This document shows positions 33,648 through 42,967 of a DNA stretch of 64,000 nt, piece by piece (the first letter of the stretch is position 1; the number at the start of each line of letters is the position of its first letter). Where the stretch lies: the NCBI GenBank assembly GCA_036273715.1, contig DASUHB010000037.1, forward strand, positions 62,001 to 126,000, read 5' to 3'. A program made the translations under genes and the position numbers. The DNA comes from Gemmatimonadaceae bacterium (lineage in GTDB: Bacteria; Gemmatimonadota; Gemmatimonadetes; Gemmatimonadales; Gemmatimonadaceae). Below the pieces are notes generated by a model that was given only the letters and a program-made list of their open reading frames with translations, made no database searches and was not told where the DNA came from.

Positions 33648-35837
33648 TTACGGGTGGTAGATCCTCTCCGTATGCCCGACCAGCTGCGACCGATAGAAGT
33701 ATACGGGCCGCAAGCTGCCGGTCGCGTATCGCTCCGCCTGGTCGCCGAAGTGTGGTGAGCTCGGATCGCCGCTCTCGCCGCCTGCGGTGATCGCCTTCGC
33801 CCGCACGCTGTCGCCGAATTCGACGACCGCCACGAAGCTGTTGCCCGCAGTGCCATACCACTTCTTGGTGCCGGGATACGGACGCGCCGAGAAGGCAGCG
33901 AGCGATCCCCAACGCGACCAGGTGAAGCCGACGGGAATGCTCGGCTTGGCGTCGTCGAAGTGCTGCACGATGTCGCCGGTGTTGCGTTGATAGCGATTGA
34001 TCTCGCCCCACCGCGTGCGCCAGGATCCGAATTGCGAGGTGAGGCTGTCGGTGGCCACGACTAACGCCTGCAGGCGGTCGGCGTCGCTGGCGCCGTTCAC
34101 CATGTAGTCATCCACCGGCACGTTCGCCTTGCGCGCGTCGGCCCGCACCATTTCGCCTAACGTCATGCCCCAGTATACGGCGAGGGTCGTCGGCACGGAC
34201 GCGGTCGACCACCGATCGTCCCACGAGCGCAGGGAATCGATCTGCGGCGCGAGCGTCGCCTTGAGCGAGTCCGACGGGCTCAGATGGTCGTACGCGTTGA
34301 CTAACGGAGGGAGGAGCGCGGCAAAGCCCGTCAGGTAGCTGTCGTACGCGGCTTTGATGAGCGTGTCGATCGCGAAATCCTTGCGATGCTCCAGCACACG
34401 GATCGCGTGCAAGCCGCGGAACGACTCTCCGCCCGTCTCGACGTACGGCGGATAGTCCGAGCGCTTGGGACTGCTCGGCCCCGCCGCCGACCACGGCCAG
34501 TTGTTGCTGTTGTAGAGCCAACCGCTCGCCGGGTTGAGCAGGTGCGGCGTCTGGTCGACCGACAGAAGGCCGTGCCAGTCGGTCGCGGTGTCGCTGCCAT
34601 CCACCGGCTTCGTCCAATCGAATTTCGGATTGCGGCGCGGGATGAAATTCGCGTGGAAGTACGCGATGTCGCCGTCGGCGTCGGCGAAGATCGTGTTGTT
34701 GGTCGAGTTCGTGTGCAGCTGCATCGTCTTCAAAAAATCCTTGTATGAGAGCGACTTCGTGCGCGTGTACGACTGAATGAGCGCCTTTTCCGGCTCGTTC
34801 ATCATGTCGATGCTCACCCACTTGTCGCCGATCTTCCTCACGATCGGTCCATGCCGTGTGCGATACACGGTGAACACCTTCTTCTTCATCCCGGCGTCCG
34901 TCTTGTACGGCACCGCGATGTGCGACACGATCATCGGATATTCCTTGCCGCCGTACAGATAGTAGTAGCGCCCGTTCTTCTGCGAGACGGTCTCCAGATA
35001 CTCATCCTTGTCGTCGGCGTTGCTGCTCGTGTGCATCCAGCCGGTGCGCGTATTGAATCCCTGGTAGACGAAGAACTGTCCCCAGGTCACCGCGCCGTAC
35101 GCATCCAGGCCCTGGTCGCTCACCATCTGCAGCTCGGCGCGGAAGAAGAACGACGTGTGCGGATTGATCAGCAGCAGCGCATGGTGGTCGAGCGTGTTGG
35201 ACGGCGCAATCGCGATTCCGTTAGACCCGCCCGGCTCGGGCGGTGAGCCGTCGCCGTCGCTGATGTTCTTGGGCTCGTCGGCGCCCACCTCGGTGCCGTA
35301 AAACGCGGCCAGCTCCTTGAGGCTCACGTCTTCGATGTCGCCGCCGATGCTGCCTTCGCTGAATGACAGCGCCATCCACGGCTCGAAGCGGGTGATCACG
35401 CGCGGCTTGACCTGCGGGTGTGTGTACAGGAAGTAGTTGAGCCCATCGGCCCATGCATTCATGAGCGACTTGAGCCAGGCCGGACTCTCGCGGTACTTGG
35501 CGCGCAGCGTATCCGGATCGATGAAGATTTTCATCCGCAGATCCCGATAGATCGCGCTTTCGCCTTCGGTCTCGGCGAGACGGCCCATCGCGTTGACGAA
35601 GTTGGTCTCGACGCGATTGAAGTCGTCTTCACTCTGGGCATAGATCATCCCGAACACGGCATCGGCGTCGGATTTTCCGTACACGTGCGGGATGCCCCAG
35701 TTGTCGCGAATGATCGTGACGCGTTGGGCTTCCTGTTTCCATCGCGTAAGATCGGCGTTGTTGGGCGCTTGCGCGGACGCGGAGACCGTCTGCGCGGCGA
35801 TGCACACGATGGACACTACGGCTGCGAACGGTTTCAT
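33648..35837 (-). CDS. penicillin acylase-family Ntn hydrolase
   Basis: 729 residues with a signal peptide (AAVVSIVCIAAQTVSASAQ). The precursor layout of Ntn amidases is clear: an alpha region, a spacer, then the autocatalytic Gly-Ser junction at EPGGSNGIAIAP, where Ser205 would become the beta-chain N terminus. The downstream HALLLINPHTSF and GWMHTSSNADDKDEYLE, and the Asn in HTNSTNNTIFADADGDIAYFHAN, belong to the active site and calcium region. It should cleave amide side chains of acylated amino acids, acyl-homoserine lactones or beta-lactams in the periplasm; the substrate is unknown. There is no Shine-Dalgarno site. Confidence 0.92.
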   Translation of the reverse strand: MKPFAAVVSIVCIAAQTVSASAQAPNNADLTRWKQEAQRVTIIRDNWGIPHVYGKSDADAVFGMIYAQSEDDFNRVETNFVNAMGRLAETEGESAIYRDLRMKIFIDPDTLRAKYRESPAWLKSLMNAWADGLNYFLYTHPQVKPRVITRFEPWMALSFSEGSIGGDIEDVSLKELAAFYGTEVGADEPKNISDGDGSPPEPGGSNGIAIAPSNTLDHHALLLINPHTSFFFRAELQMVSDQGLDAYGAVTWGQFFVYQGFNTRTGWMHTSSNADDKDEYLETVSQKNGRYYYLYGGKEYPMIVSHIAVPYKTDAGMKKKVFTVYRTRHGPIVRKIGDKWVSIDMMNEPEKALIQSYTRTKSLSYKDFLKTMQLHTNSTNNTIFADADGDIAYFHANFIPRRNPKFDWTKPVDGSDTATDWHGLLSVDQTPHLLNPASGWLYNSNNWPWSAAGPSSPKRSDYPPYVETGGESFRGLHAIRVLEHRKDFAIDTLIKAAYDSYLTGFAALLPPLVNAYDHLSPSDSLKATLAPQIDSLRSWDDRWSTASVPTTLAVYWGMTLGEMVRADARKANVPVDDYMVNGASDADRLQALVVATDSLTSQFGSWRTRWGEINRYQRNTGDIVQHFDDAKPSIPVGFTWSRWGSLAAFSARPYPGTKKWYGTAGNSFVAVVEFGDSVRAKAITAGGESGDPSSPHFGDQAERYATGSLRPVYFYRSQLVGHTERIYHP

Positions 35838-35940
35838 CGGTGGCGGAGGTAAGAGGCACTGGGAGGATGAAGTCGGTACCCGAGCCCGGCAAGGCGTTCT
35901 CTGCCGTGTGACCTATGCGGGCCGCGGTCGTTGACACCCG

Positions 35941-37638
35941 GTGATCGACTCGTCGTGCGGCATAGAGAAAGGCTCAGGTCGGCGGCCGTCGGCCGTGCGC
36001 GCCCGCGTGCTGGCGTGGCTCGCACCCGCCGGCGCGTGGGCCGCGGGTCTCGTGCTCGTCTTCCACGGGATGATCCTGTCGCGCTTCGCGCTCGTCGAAG
36101 GCGATCTGCTCGACTCCCGGTTCAACCTGTACGTGCTGGAGCACAGCTATCTGTGGCTGCTGCGCGTGCCCGGCCAGCAACAATTCTGGAACGCGCCGTT
36201 CTATTTCCCGGCGCGGAACGTGATCGCGTATTCGGACACCCTCCTAACGGTAGCGCCCGTTTACTGGCTGCTGCGCGGCGCCGGGCTGGGTCCCACGACC
36301 GCGCTGCAGTGGTGGCTCATGGCCATGGCGACGCTCAACTTCGTCGCCGCGTACGCGCTGATCCGGCGCGCGATCCGCGTCGGCCCAACGGCAGCCGCGC
36401 TCGGCGCCTTTCTGTTCGCGTTCGCGAACGCGCGCACGTCGCAGCTCGCGCACCCGCAACTCCAGCCGCAGTTCTACATGCTGCTGGCGCTGTACGCGCT
36501 CGTGCGTCTCTTCGAGGATGACACGCGGGACGATCGGGCCGCGTCGGCAACCTGGATGCTCGTGTTCAGCATCGCGCTGGCGGCGCAATTCTGGGCCGCC
36601 TTCTACTATGGATTCTTCCTCGTCCTCGCGTTGGGCATCGCGGCCGTGTGCGCCGTGGCCGTGCCGCGTCTGCGTTCGCCGCTCGTGGCAGTCGTGCGCC
36701 GGAACGCACTCGCCGCCGCGGGGTGCGTGGCAGCGGGCGCCGTGCTCGTCGCGCCGCTCGCCATCCATTATCTGGCGGTCGCGCAGAGCCTCGGCGTGCG
36801 GCCATACGGGGCGCTCGCGTCGTTCATGCCCACGCCGGCCTCGTGGCTCTACATGGGACGTGACAACTGGATGTACGACACGCTCTGGCGGGGCGCGCAC
36901 TTCACGCTCTCGATGCCGCAGGAGCAGCAGCTCGGCCTCGGCCTGGTGACCACGGCGCTCGTCATCTGGGGCCTGTGGAGCGCGCGGCGCACTCCGTTTG
37001 GCATCTTGCTCGCGGCAACGGGCGCGGCGCTCGTGCTCTGCACCACCGTCTTCCCGGGGCACTATACCGCGTGGCCGCTGATCTTCCACTGGGTGCCGGG
37101 CGCGCGAGCGTTGCGCGCCATCTCGCGCGTGGGGCTCGTCCTGCTCGTGCCGGCCTCGGTCGGCATCGCGCTGTTTTTCCAGCAGGCGCTCGCCGCGCGA
37201 TGGCGCATCGCAGCCGTGCTCGCCGCGCTCGTCTTCATGCTCGAGCAGGGGCAGCACGTGCAGGTGTACGACAAGGCCGAAGCGGGCGCCGAGAGCAGCC
37301 GGGTCGAGGCGCTCATCGGTCCGTCGTGTGGAGCGGTGCTGTACGCGCCAATTCACGGCCGGCGGATGACCTGGTCCTATCAGGTTGTCGGCATGTGGGC
37401 CGGGCTCGACCGCCGCGTGCCCTCGATCAACGGCTACTCGGGGAACGCACCGTTAGGCTGGGATTTTCAGCAGATCCGGATCAACGACACGACACGCGCG
37501 CGCGCCGTCGCGCACGCGCTCGCGGCGTGGGAGACGCGTTGGGGCGCCGCGCTCCATCACGTGTGCGTCGTGTCGCCGGATCTCGCGCACGTGCGCGAAC
37601 CGCTCGACCATCCGTACGGGACCGACGTCGTCGAGTGA
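35941..37638 (+). CDS. polytopic membrane protein, GT-C-like
   Basis: 565 residues from a GTG; later starts (GTG at 35995, or ATG 36064) are possible because no ribosome site is seen. About ten hydrophobic segments follow an N-terminal tail. The first loop has an acidic pair (LVEGDLLDSRFNLYVLEHSYLW) and FYFPARNVIAYSDTLLTVAPVYW, the arrangement of bacterial GT-C glycosyltransferases that use polyprenyl-phosphate sugars. The C-terminal part is soluble (SINGYSGNAPLGWDFQQIRIND). It stands alone between two convergently placed genes. Substrate unknown. Confidence 0.75.
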   Translation: MIDSSCGIEKGSGRRPSAVRARVLAWLAPAGAWAAGLVLVFHGMILSRFALVEGDLLDSRFNLYVLEHSYLWLLRVPGQQQFWNAPFYFPARNVIAYSDTLLTVAPVYWLLRGAGLGPTTALQWWLMAMATLNFVAAYALIRRAIRVGPTAAALGAFLFAFANARTSQLAHPQLQPQFYMLLALYALVRLFEDDTRDDRAASATWMLVFSIALAAQFWAAFYYGFFLVLALGIAAVCAVAVPRLRSPLVAVVRRNALAAAGCVAAGAVLVAPLAIHYLAVAQSLGVRPYGALASFMPTPASWLYMGRDNWMYDTLWRGAHFTLSMPQEQQLGLGLVTTALVIWGLWSARRTPFGILLAATGAALVLCTTVFPGHYTAWPLIFHWVPGARALRAISRVGLVLLVPASVGIALFFQQALAARWRIAAVLAALVFMLEQGQHVQVYDKAEAGAESSRVEALIGPSCGAVLYAPIHGRRMTWSYQVVGMWAGLDRRVPSINGYSGNAPLGWDFQQIRINDTTRARAVAHALAAWETRWGAALHHVCVVSPDLAHVREPLDHPYGTDVVE

Positions 37639-37709
37639 GCCGAGTCCGCCGATCCCGGCCGCGACGCGCACGCCCATCCCGCGCGCCGCGGCCGGTCCTG
37701 CGTTAGGCG

Positions 37710-40700
37710 TCAGGGCGTGATCGGCTTCACCCGCTTGCCCCACATCGGCGGCGGCGGCTCGTGCGTCGCCCGCTCCACCGGATGCTGCGCCAGCTCCTGC
37801 ATCGCCTCGGCCACCGCGCGCTCGAGCTGCGCATCGTGCCCCGCCGCGACGTCCTTCGGCCAGTCTTCGACTTCGATGTTCGGCGAGATGCCTTCGTTCT
37901 CGACGGCCCACTTTCCGTCCACGGCGAAGAAGCCGCCGCGCGGCGCATACATGATGCCGTCATCCACGAAGCTCGGCGTGTCCCAGATGCCCACCAGACC
38001 GCCCCACGTCCGCATGCCCACCAGCTGGCCGACCTTGCGGTACTTGAACATGTACGGCATGAGGTCGCCGCCCGAGCCCGACATTTCGTTGATGATCATC
38101 ACCTTCGGTCCCCAGATCCCGGCGGCGGGACTCGTGAACGGATACCGGTCGCCCACCGGGTTGTTGAAGTACCCATCGAAGGTGCGCTGCAGCACATCAA
38201 TGATGTAGTCGGCCGCCGACCCGCCGCCGTTGTAGCGCTCGTCGATGATCGCGCCCTTGCGGTCCTGCTGCGCGAAATAGTAGCGGTTGAAGCTGGTGTA
38301 GCCGCCCTCGGCTGTGTTAGGCAGATGCACGTACGCCAACGCGCCGTGCGACAGCGAGTCGACGAGGTGCCGGTTGTGCTCCACCCACGCGCGGGCGCGG
38401 AGACCCGCGTCGTTGGCCACGGGAATCACCGTCACCCGGCGCGCGCCATCCATGGTGGGACGCTCGTTGACCGTGATCACCGTCTGGTGGTTGGCCGTCC
38501 CGTCGAACAGCCGATAGACGTTGTCGGGCGCCCGCAGCTCCTGCCCGTTCACCGCCAACAGATAATCGCCGACGCGCACCTGCACGCCGGGCGCGGTGAG
38601 CGGCGCGTGCAGATCCGGATTCCAACTGTCGGTGCCGTAGATCTTCGTGATCTTGTAGCGGCCATTGTCGACTTCGAAATCAGCGCCTAACAGACCGACG
38701 GGCGGCTGCATCTCGCCGGGCATGTCGCCGCCGCGCACGAACGAGTGCCCGATCGCAATCTCCGATCCCATCATGTCCAACAGGTAGTTGAGATCGTCGC
38801 GGTGCTTCACGTAGGGCAGCAGCTGGCCGTACATCGCCTTGTCTTTCACCCAGTCCGTGCCCTGCAGATTCTTGACGTAGATGTAGTCGCGCTGGTTGCG
38901 CCACCCTTCGTCGAAGATCTGCTTGAACTCCGCCGTCGGGTCGACGAGCATGCGCAGTTGAGCATTGAGCTTGCCCTTGCCGGCCGGCGGCGCGTCGTGG
39001 GTCGTCGCGTCGACGAGGAAGAGACTCCCCTCGGGACCCGGCGTCCGGTACAACAGCTTCTTTCCATCCGCGCTCACGAAATAATCGGCGACGTTCTGCA
39101 CGAACGGCATCGCCTTGCGTTCCTTGAGATCGTAGCGGTGCAGCGTGCCGCCGCTGAACCGCTCTTCCTTCGTGCCCGTCTCCGGCAGGTTCTCGGTGAA
39201 GAACACGGTGCCCGGTACGCCGCTCCTCAGTTCCCCGTAGTCGCGCTCGGCGATTTCGGAGACGGGCACCACGCGCTGCAGCAATCCATCGAAATCGATC
39301 TCGACGTGGCGGCGCGGCGCCAGCATGGCCTTGAGGGAATCGGCCGGAATGCGCTTGGCTGCGGTCGTGTCGGCCGTCGTGTCCGTGCGCGCCGGACGCC
39401 GCGGCCGCTCGCGCGGCGGCAGCGGCGGCATGCCCGGCGTCTGCTCCTGCGGGATCCCCGTGTCTTCGTCGCTCTCCGGCAGCAACGGCGACGGATCGTT
39501 CTTCGACAACACGGCGAGATAGAGCGCCTTCGTTTCCGTGTGTCCGTAGCTCGACATGTCCAACCAGCCCGAGCCTAACGCAAGGTCGGTGGACGCGAAG
39601 AACCAGAGGTATTTGCCGCTCGCATCCCACGCCGGCCACGTCGCATCGGCCAGGCCGTCGGTGATCTGGTGCGTCTGGCCGGTCTGCATATCGTAGACGA
39701 AGATCGCCCGGTAGAGCGACTTGAGACGCCTAACGTACGCGATCCATCGCGAATCGGGGCTCCACGCCGGGTTGAGCGACCGCTCCGGCACCATCCAGTC
39801 GTCGCCGCCGATGTCGGTCGCCTTCCCCGTCGCGACGTCCACCACCCACAACCGGAGATTCGTATCCTGAAAGACGATGTGCTTGCCGTCGGGCGACCAG
39901 CTCGGCGTGTAATAGTGCGTCGGATGCGCGAGCGCGATCGTGCGCGCGGGCGCGCTGCCGTCGGCAGAAGCGATCACGAGCTGATACTCGCCCGATTTGT
40001 CGCTGAAGTACGACACCCACTTGCCGTCCGGCGACCACGCCGGATCGCGCTCCGCCGAGCTGTCCGACTGGGTGAGATTCCGCACGTCGCCCTTTTCTGC
40101 CGGTACCGTGAAGATCTCGCCGCGCGCTTCGATCGCGGCGCGCTTTCCGGTCGGCGAGAGCGCGATGTTCGCGATGTAGCGCGACACCTCCTTCCATTGC
40201 GGCATCATCCACGCGAAATCGCCCACGGCCGTGATGGGCACGATGTGTTCTTTCCCACTCGACGGATCGAGCTCGTGGACATACCCCGCTTGCTCGAACA
40301 CGAGCGCGTTCGCGCCCGCATCCAGCGTCTTCACGTCGAAATCGGAAAAGCTCGTGATCTGCTTGACCTGCTTGGAGGTCATGTCGTACGACCACACGTT
40401 CGACACCCCATCGCGATCCGACAGGAAGTATACGGTGGTGTTGCCCACCCATACCGGGTCCATCTCCTTCGAGTTAGGCCTCGGAATCGTGTCGATGTCG
40501 AGGGTCTTCGTGTCGAGAATCCAGATGGGCCGATTCTGTCCGCCGCGGTAGTTGCGGCGCTCCTCATCCCACGAGTTGTTCATGCGATAGGCGATGTGCC
40601 GGCCGTCGGGAGAGATTTTCCCTTGATAGGCGCGATACATCGGCATCGCCGTGACGATCCCGCCCTCGGCCGGGACGGTGAACCAGCGCGGCATCGGCGA

Positions 40701-41120
40701 CGGCAGATTCGACGACTGCGACGACGAGAACACGATCGCCTTGCCGTCGGGCGTCCAGCCCTGCACGAGGTCGGGCGCGGGATGCCAGGTGAGGCGCTTC
40801 GGCTCGCCGCCGTCCGCCGGCATCACGTAGACGTCGGTGTTGCCGCCGTACTCGCCGCTGAACGCGATCCACTTGCCGTCCGGCGAGAAGTGCGGATTCA
40901 TGGCCTCGCCCGGGAAGCTCGTTAGGCGAACGGCGGATCCGCCGGCGCGCGGCACGACCCAGATGTTGCCCGCGTACGCGAACGCGATCTGGGTGGCGCT
41001 CACGGTGGGCGAGCGCAGCATGCGCGTCGTGCCTTGCGCTGGGAGCGATGCGGCTCCGATGACGAGGGCGAGAATCGGCAAACCGAATCCAAGCCCGGCA
41101 AAACGATGAGGGCGATGCAT
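37710..41120 (-). CDS. tricorn-type S41 protease
   Basis: 1136 residues with a secretion signal (FGLPILALVIGAASLPAQG). The N-terminal half holds two beta-propeller sections of TolB/WD40-like repeats (HFSPDGKWIAFSGEYGGNTDVYVMPADGG, AWSPDGKWVSYFSDKSGEYQLV, SWSPDGKHIVFQD). After a Pro/Arg linker (~600-640) come a core domain, a PDZ domain (GVQVRVGDYLLAVNGQELRAP) and an S41 peptidase domain with the nucleophile Ser in INEMSGSGGDLMPY near residue 1010 and DERYNGGGSAADYIID. In archaea tricorn degrades peptides after the proteasome; bacterial secreted versions likely process imported or extracellular peptides. Confidence 0.93.
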   Translation of the reverse strand: MHRPHRFAGLGFGLPILALVIGAASLPAQGTTRMLRSPTVSATQIAFAYAGNIWVVPRAGGSAVRLTSFPGEAMNPHFSPDGKWIAFSGEYGGNTDVYVMPADGGEPKRLTWHPAPDLVQGWTPDGKAIVFSSSQSSNLPSPMPRWFTVPAEGGIVTAMPMYRAYQGKISPDGRHIAYRMNNSWDEERRNYRGGQNRPIWILDTKTLDIDTIPRPNSKEMDPVWVGNTTVYFLSDRDGVSNVWSYDMTSKQVKQITSFSDFDVKTLDAGANALVFEQAGYVHELDPSSGKEHIVPITAVGDFAWMMPQWKEVSRYIANIALSPTGKRAAIEARGEIFTVPAEKGDVRNLTQSDSSAERDPAWSPDGKWVSYFSDKSGEYQLVIASADGSAPARTIALAHPTHYYTPSWSPDGKHIVFQDTNLRLWVVDVATGKATDIGGDDWMVPERSLNPAWSPDSRWIAYVRRLKSLYRAIFVYDMQTGQTHQITDGLADATWPAWDASGKYLWFFASTDLALGSGWLDMSSYGHTETKALYLAVLSKNDPSPLLPESDEDTGIPQEQTPGMPPLPPRERPRRPARTDTTADTTAAKRIPADSLKAMLAPRRHVEIDFDGLLQRVVPVSEIAERDYGELRSGVPGTVFFTENLPETGTKEERFSGGTLHRYDLKERKAMPFVQNVADYFVSADGKKLLYRTPGPEGSLFLVDATTHDAPPAGKGKLNAQLRMLVDPTAEFKQIFDEGWRNQRDYIYVKNLQGTDWVKDKAMYGQLLPYVKHRDDLNYLLDMMGSEIAIGHSFVRGGDMPGEMQPPVGLLGADFEVDNGRYKITKIYGTDSWNPDLHAPLTAPGVQVRVGDYLLAVNGQELRAPDNVYRLFDGTANHQTVITVNERPTMDGARRVTVIPVANDAGLRARAWVEHNRHLVDSLSHGALAYVHLPNTAEGGYTSFNRYYFAQQDRKGAIIDERYNGGGSAADYIIDVLQRTFDGYFNNPVGDRYPFTSPAAGIWGPKVMIINEMSGSGGDLMPYMFKYRKVGQLVGMRTWGGLVGIWDTPSFVDDGIMYAPRGGFFAVDGKWAVENEGISPNIEVEDWPKDVAAGHDAQLERAVAEAMQELAQHPVERATHEPPPPMWGKRVKPITP

Positions 41121-41316
41121 GACAGGATATGGTGGAAGGGCACACACGTACGGCGGCGAGCTCGACACTACGGCGGTTGCTGGCGATAAGTTGCCGTGCG
41201 GTCCGCCCTCGCGCCAGCGCCGACATCGGGCCCTGTACCGCACCCGTGGTCCACCCGCGATATTCTGACCGCTTGCTGGCCCGCCGCTCACATCGGACAT
41301 CGACCTGACCCGTCTC

Positions 41317-42960
41317 ATGCGACCGTCTCTGCTCCTCGCCGGCGCGCTGCTGTTCGCCGCCGCGCCGCATCGCACCTCTGCCCAGACCTTTCAAAGCGAC
41401 GACCCAATCATCAAGCGCATCTGGCAAATCGGGATGGACAGCTCCGAGACCGAGCGTCTGGCGAACGAGCTGTTCGACTCGCTCGGACCGCGCCTCACGG
41501 GCACGCCGGACCTCAAACGCGCGAACGAGTGGCTGGTCCATACCTACACGAGCTGGGGGATCCCGGCGCGCAACGAGCAGTACGGCACGTGGCGCGGCTG
41601 GCGTCGCGGCTACTCGCACATCGATCTCATCGCGCCCCGCGTGCGCTCGCTCGAGGGCACGATGCTCGGCTACAGCCCGGGCACGAACAAGAAAGACCTG
41701 ACGGCGAGCACGATCATCCTGCCGCACTTTGCCGACAGCTCGGCGTTCGCGCAGTGGCTGCCTAACGTCAAGGGCAAGTTCATTCTCGTGTCGGCGCCCC
41801 ATCTCTCCTGCCGCCCAACGGAGGACTGGCAGACCAACGCGATCCCGGCATCGGCGGCGCGGATGGACAGCCTGCGCGACTCGCTGCGCCGCGAGTGGGG
41901 CGGCCGCAACGTGCGCGGCACCGGCATGAGCCTGGCGCTCGGGACGGGCGAGCTCGGGCTGCGGCTCGAGGCCGCGGGCGCGGCGGGCATCATCACGTCG
42001 CGGCCCAAGGACGCCTGGGGCACGATCGAAGTCTTCGAGACGTACGACACCAAAGCGCCGGCCATCGCGCTGAGCTGCGAGGACTACGGCCTCGTGTTCC
42101 GCCTCACCGAAAACAACCAGCACCCGCTGGTGCGCCTCAATCTCGACGCCCAGTTGTTAGGCGAGCAGCCGGTCTACAACACCGTCGCCGAGATGAAAGG
42201 CACCGAGCTGCCGGACCAGTACGTGGTGCTGTCCGCGCACTTCGACTCGTGGGACGGTTCGTCCGGCGCCACCGACAACGGCACCGGCACGCTCACGATG
42301 ATGGAAGCGATGCGCATCCTGCACATCGTGTATCCGCACCCCAAGCGCACGATCCTCGTCGGCGACTGGAGCGGCGAAGAAGAAGGCGAGGTCGGCTCGA
42401 AAGCGTTCACCGAAGATCATCCCGAAGTGCTCAAGGGGTTGCAGGCGTTGTTCAATCAGGACAATGGCACGGGACGCATCGTCCGGCTGAGCGGCGCGGG
42501 ATTGCCGGATGCTGCTGCGCACATCGCGCGCTGGCTCGACCAGATTCCCCTCGAGCTGCGCAACCAGATCCAATTCGGCGGCGCGGGCTTCCCCGCGGGC
42601 GGGGGCAGCGACGACTACTCCTTCTCCTGCTACGGGCTGCCGGCGTTCGGGTTAGGCGCGCTGCCGTGGGACTACGGCAACTACACCTGGCACACGAACC
42701 GCGACACGCCGGACAAGATCGTCTACGACGACCTCAAGTCCAACGCGACGCTGACCGCGATGCTGGCGTATCTGGCGTCCGAGGATCCGACGATGATCAA
42801 GCGCGATCGCGTCGACCTGGTGGCCGCCGCGAAACAGCTCGAAGCCGAGCTGCCGCCGCCCACCGCCGGCCGCAACGCCGCGTTCCGGTTCCGCCGCCTG
42901 CCGACTACCTGGCCGGAATGCACCAAAGCGCCGCGCAGCACGAAGCCGAGGTTGAAATGA
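41317..42960 (+). CDS. M28-family zinc aminopeptidase
   Basis: 547 residues, secreted (LLLAGALLFAAAPHRTSAQ). Zinc ligands of M28 appear in order: His and Asp in VLSAHFDSWDGSSGATDNGTG, the Glu pair in VGDWSGEEEGEVGSKAF, an Asp in ALFNQDNGTG, and His in YTWHTNRDTPDKI. A PA-like insertion lies around 150-260 (LGLRLEAAGAAGIITSRPK). It removes N-terminal residues from peptides. The last ~25 residues are basic. It is divergent from the tricorn gene and convergent, with a 7-base gap, to the M1 peptidase; no ribosome site precedes the ATG. Confidence 0.92.
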   Translation: MRPSLLLAGALLFAAAPHRTSAQTFQSDDPIIKRIWQIGMDSSETERLANELFDSLGPRLTGTPDLKRANEWLVHTYTSWGIPARNEQYGTWRGWRRGYSHIDLIAPRVRSLEGTMLGYSPGTNKKDLTASTIILPHFADSSAFAQWLPNVKGKFILVSAPHLSCRPTEDWQTNAIPASAARMDSLRDSLRREWGGRNVRGTGMSLALGTGELGLRLEAAGAAGIITSRPKDAWGTIEVFETYDTKAPAIALSCEDYGLVFRLTENNQHPLVRLNLDAQLLGEQPVYNTVAEMKGTELPDQYVVLSAHFDSWDGSSGATDNGTGTLTMMEAMRILHIVYPHPKRTILVGDWSGEEEGEVGSKAFTEDHPEVLKGLQALFNQDNGTGRIVRLSGAGLPDAAAHIARWLDQIPLELRNQIQFGGAGFPAGGGSDDYSFSCYGLPAFGLGALPWDYGNYTWHTNRDTPDKIVYDDLKSNATLTAMLAYLASEDPTMIKRDRVDLVAAAKQLEAELPPPTAGRNAAFRFRRLPTTWPECTKAPRSTKPRLK

Positions 42961-42967
42961 GCGCCGC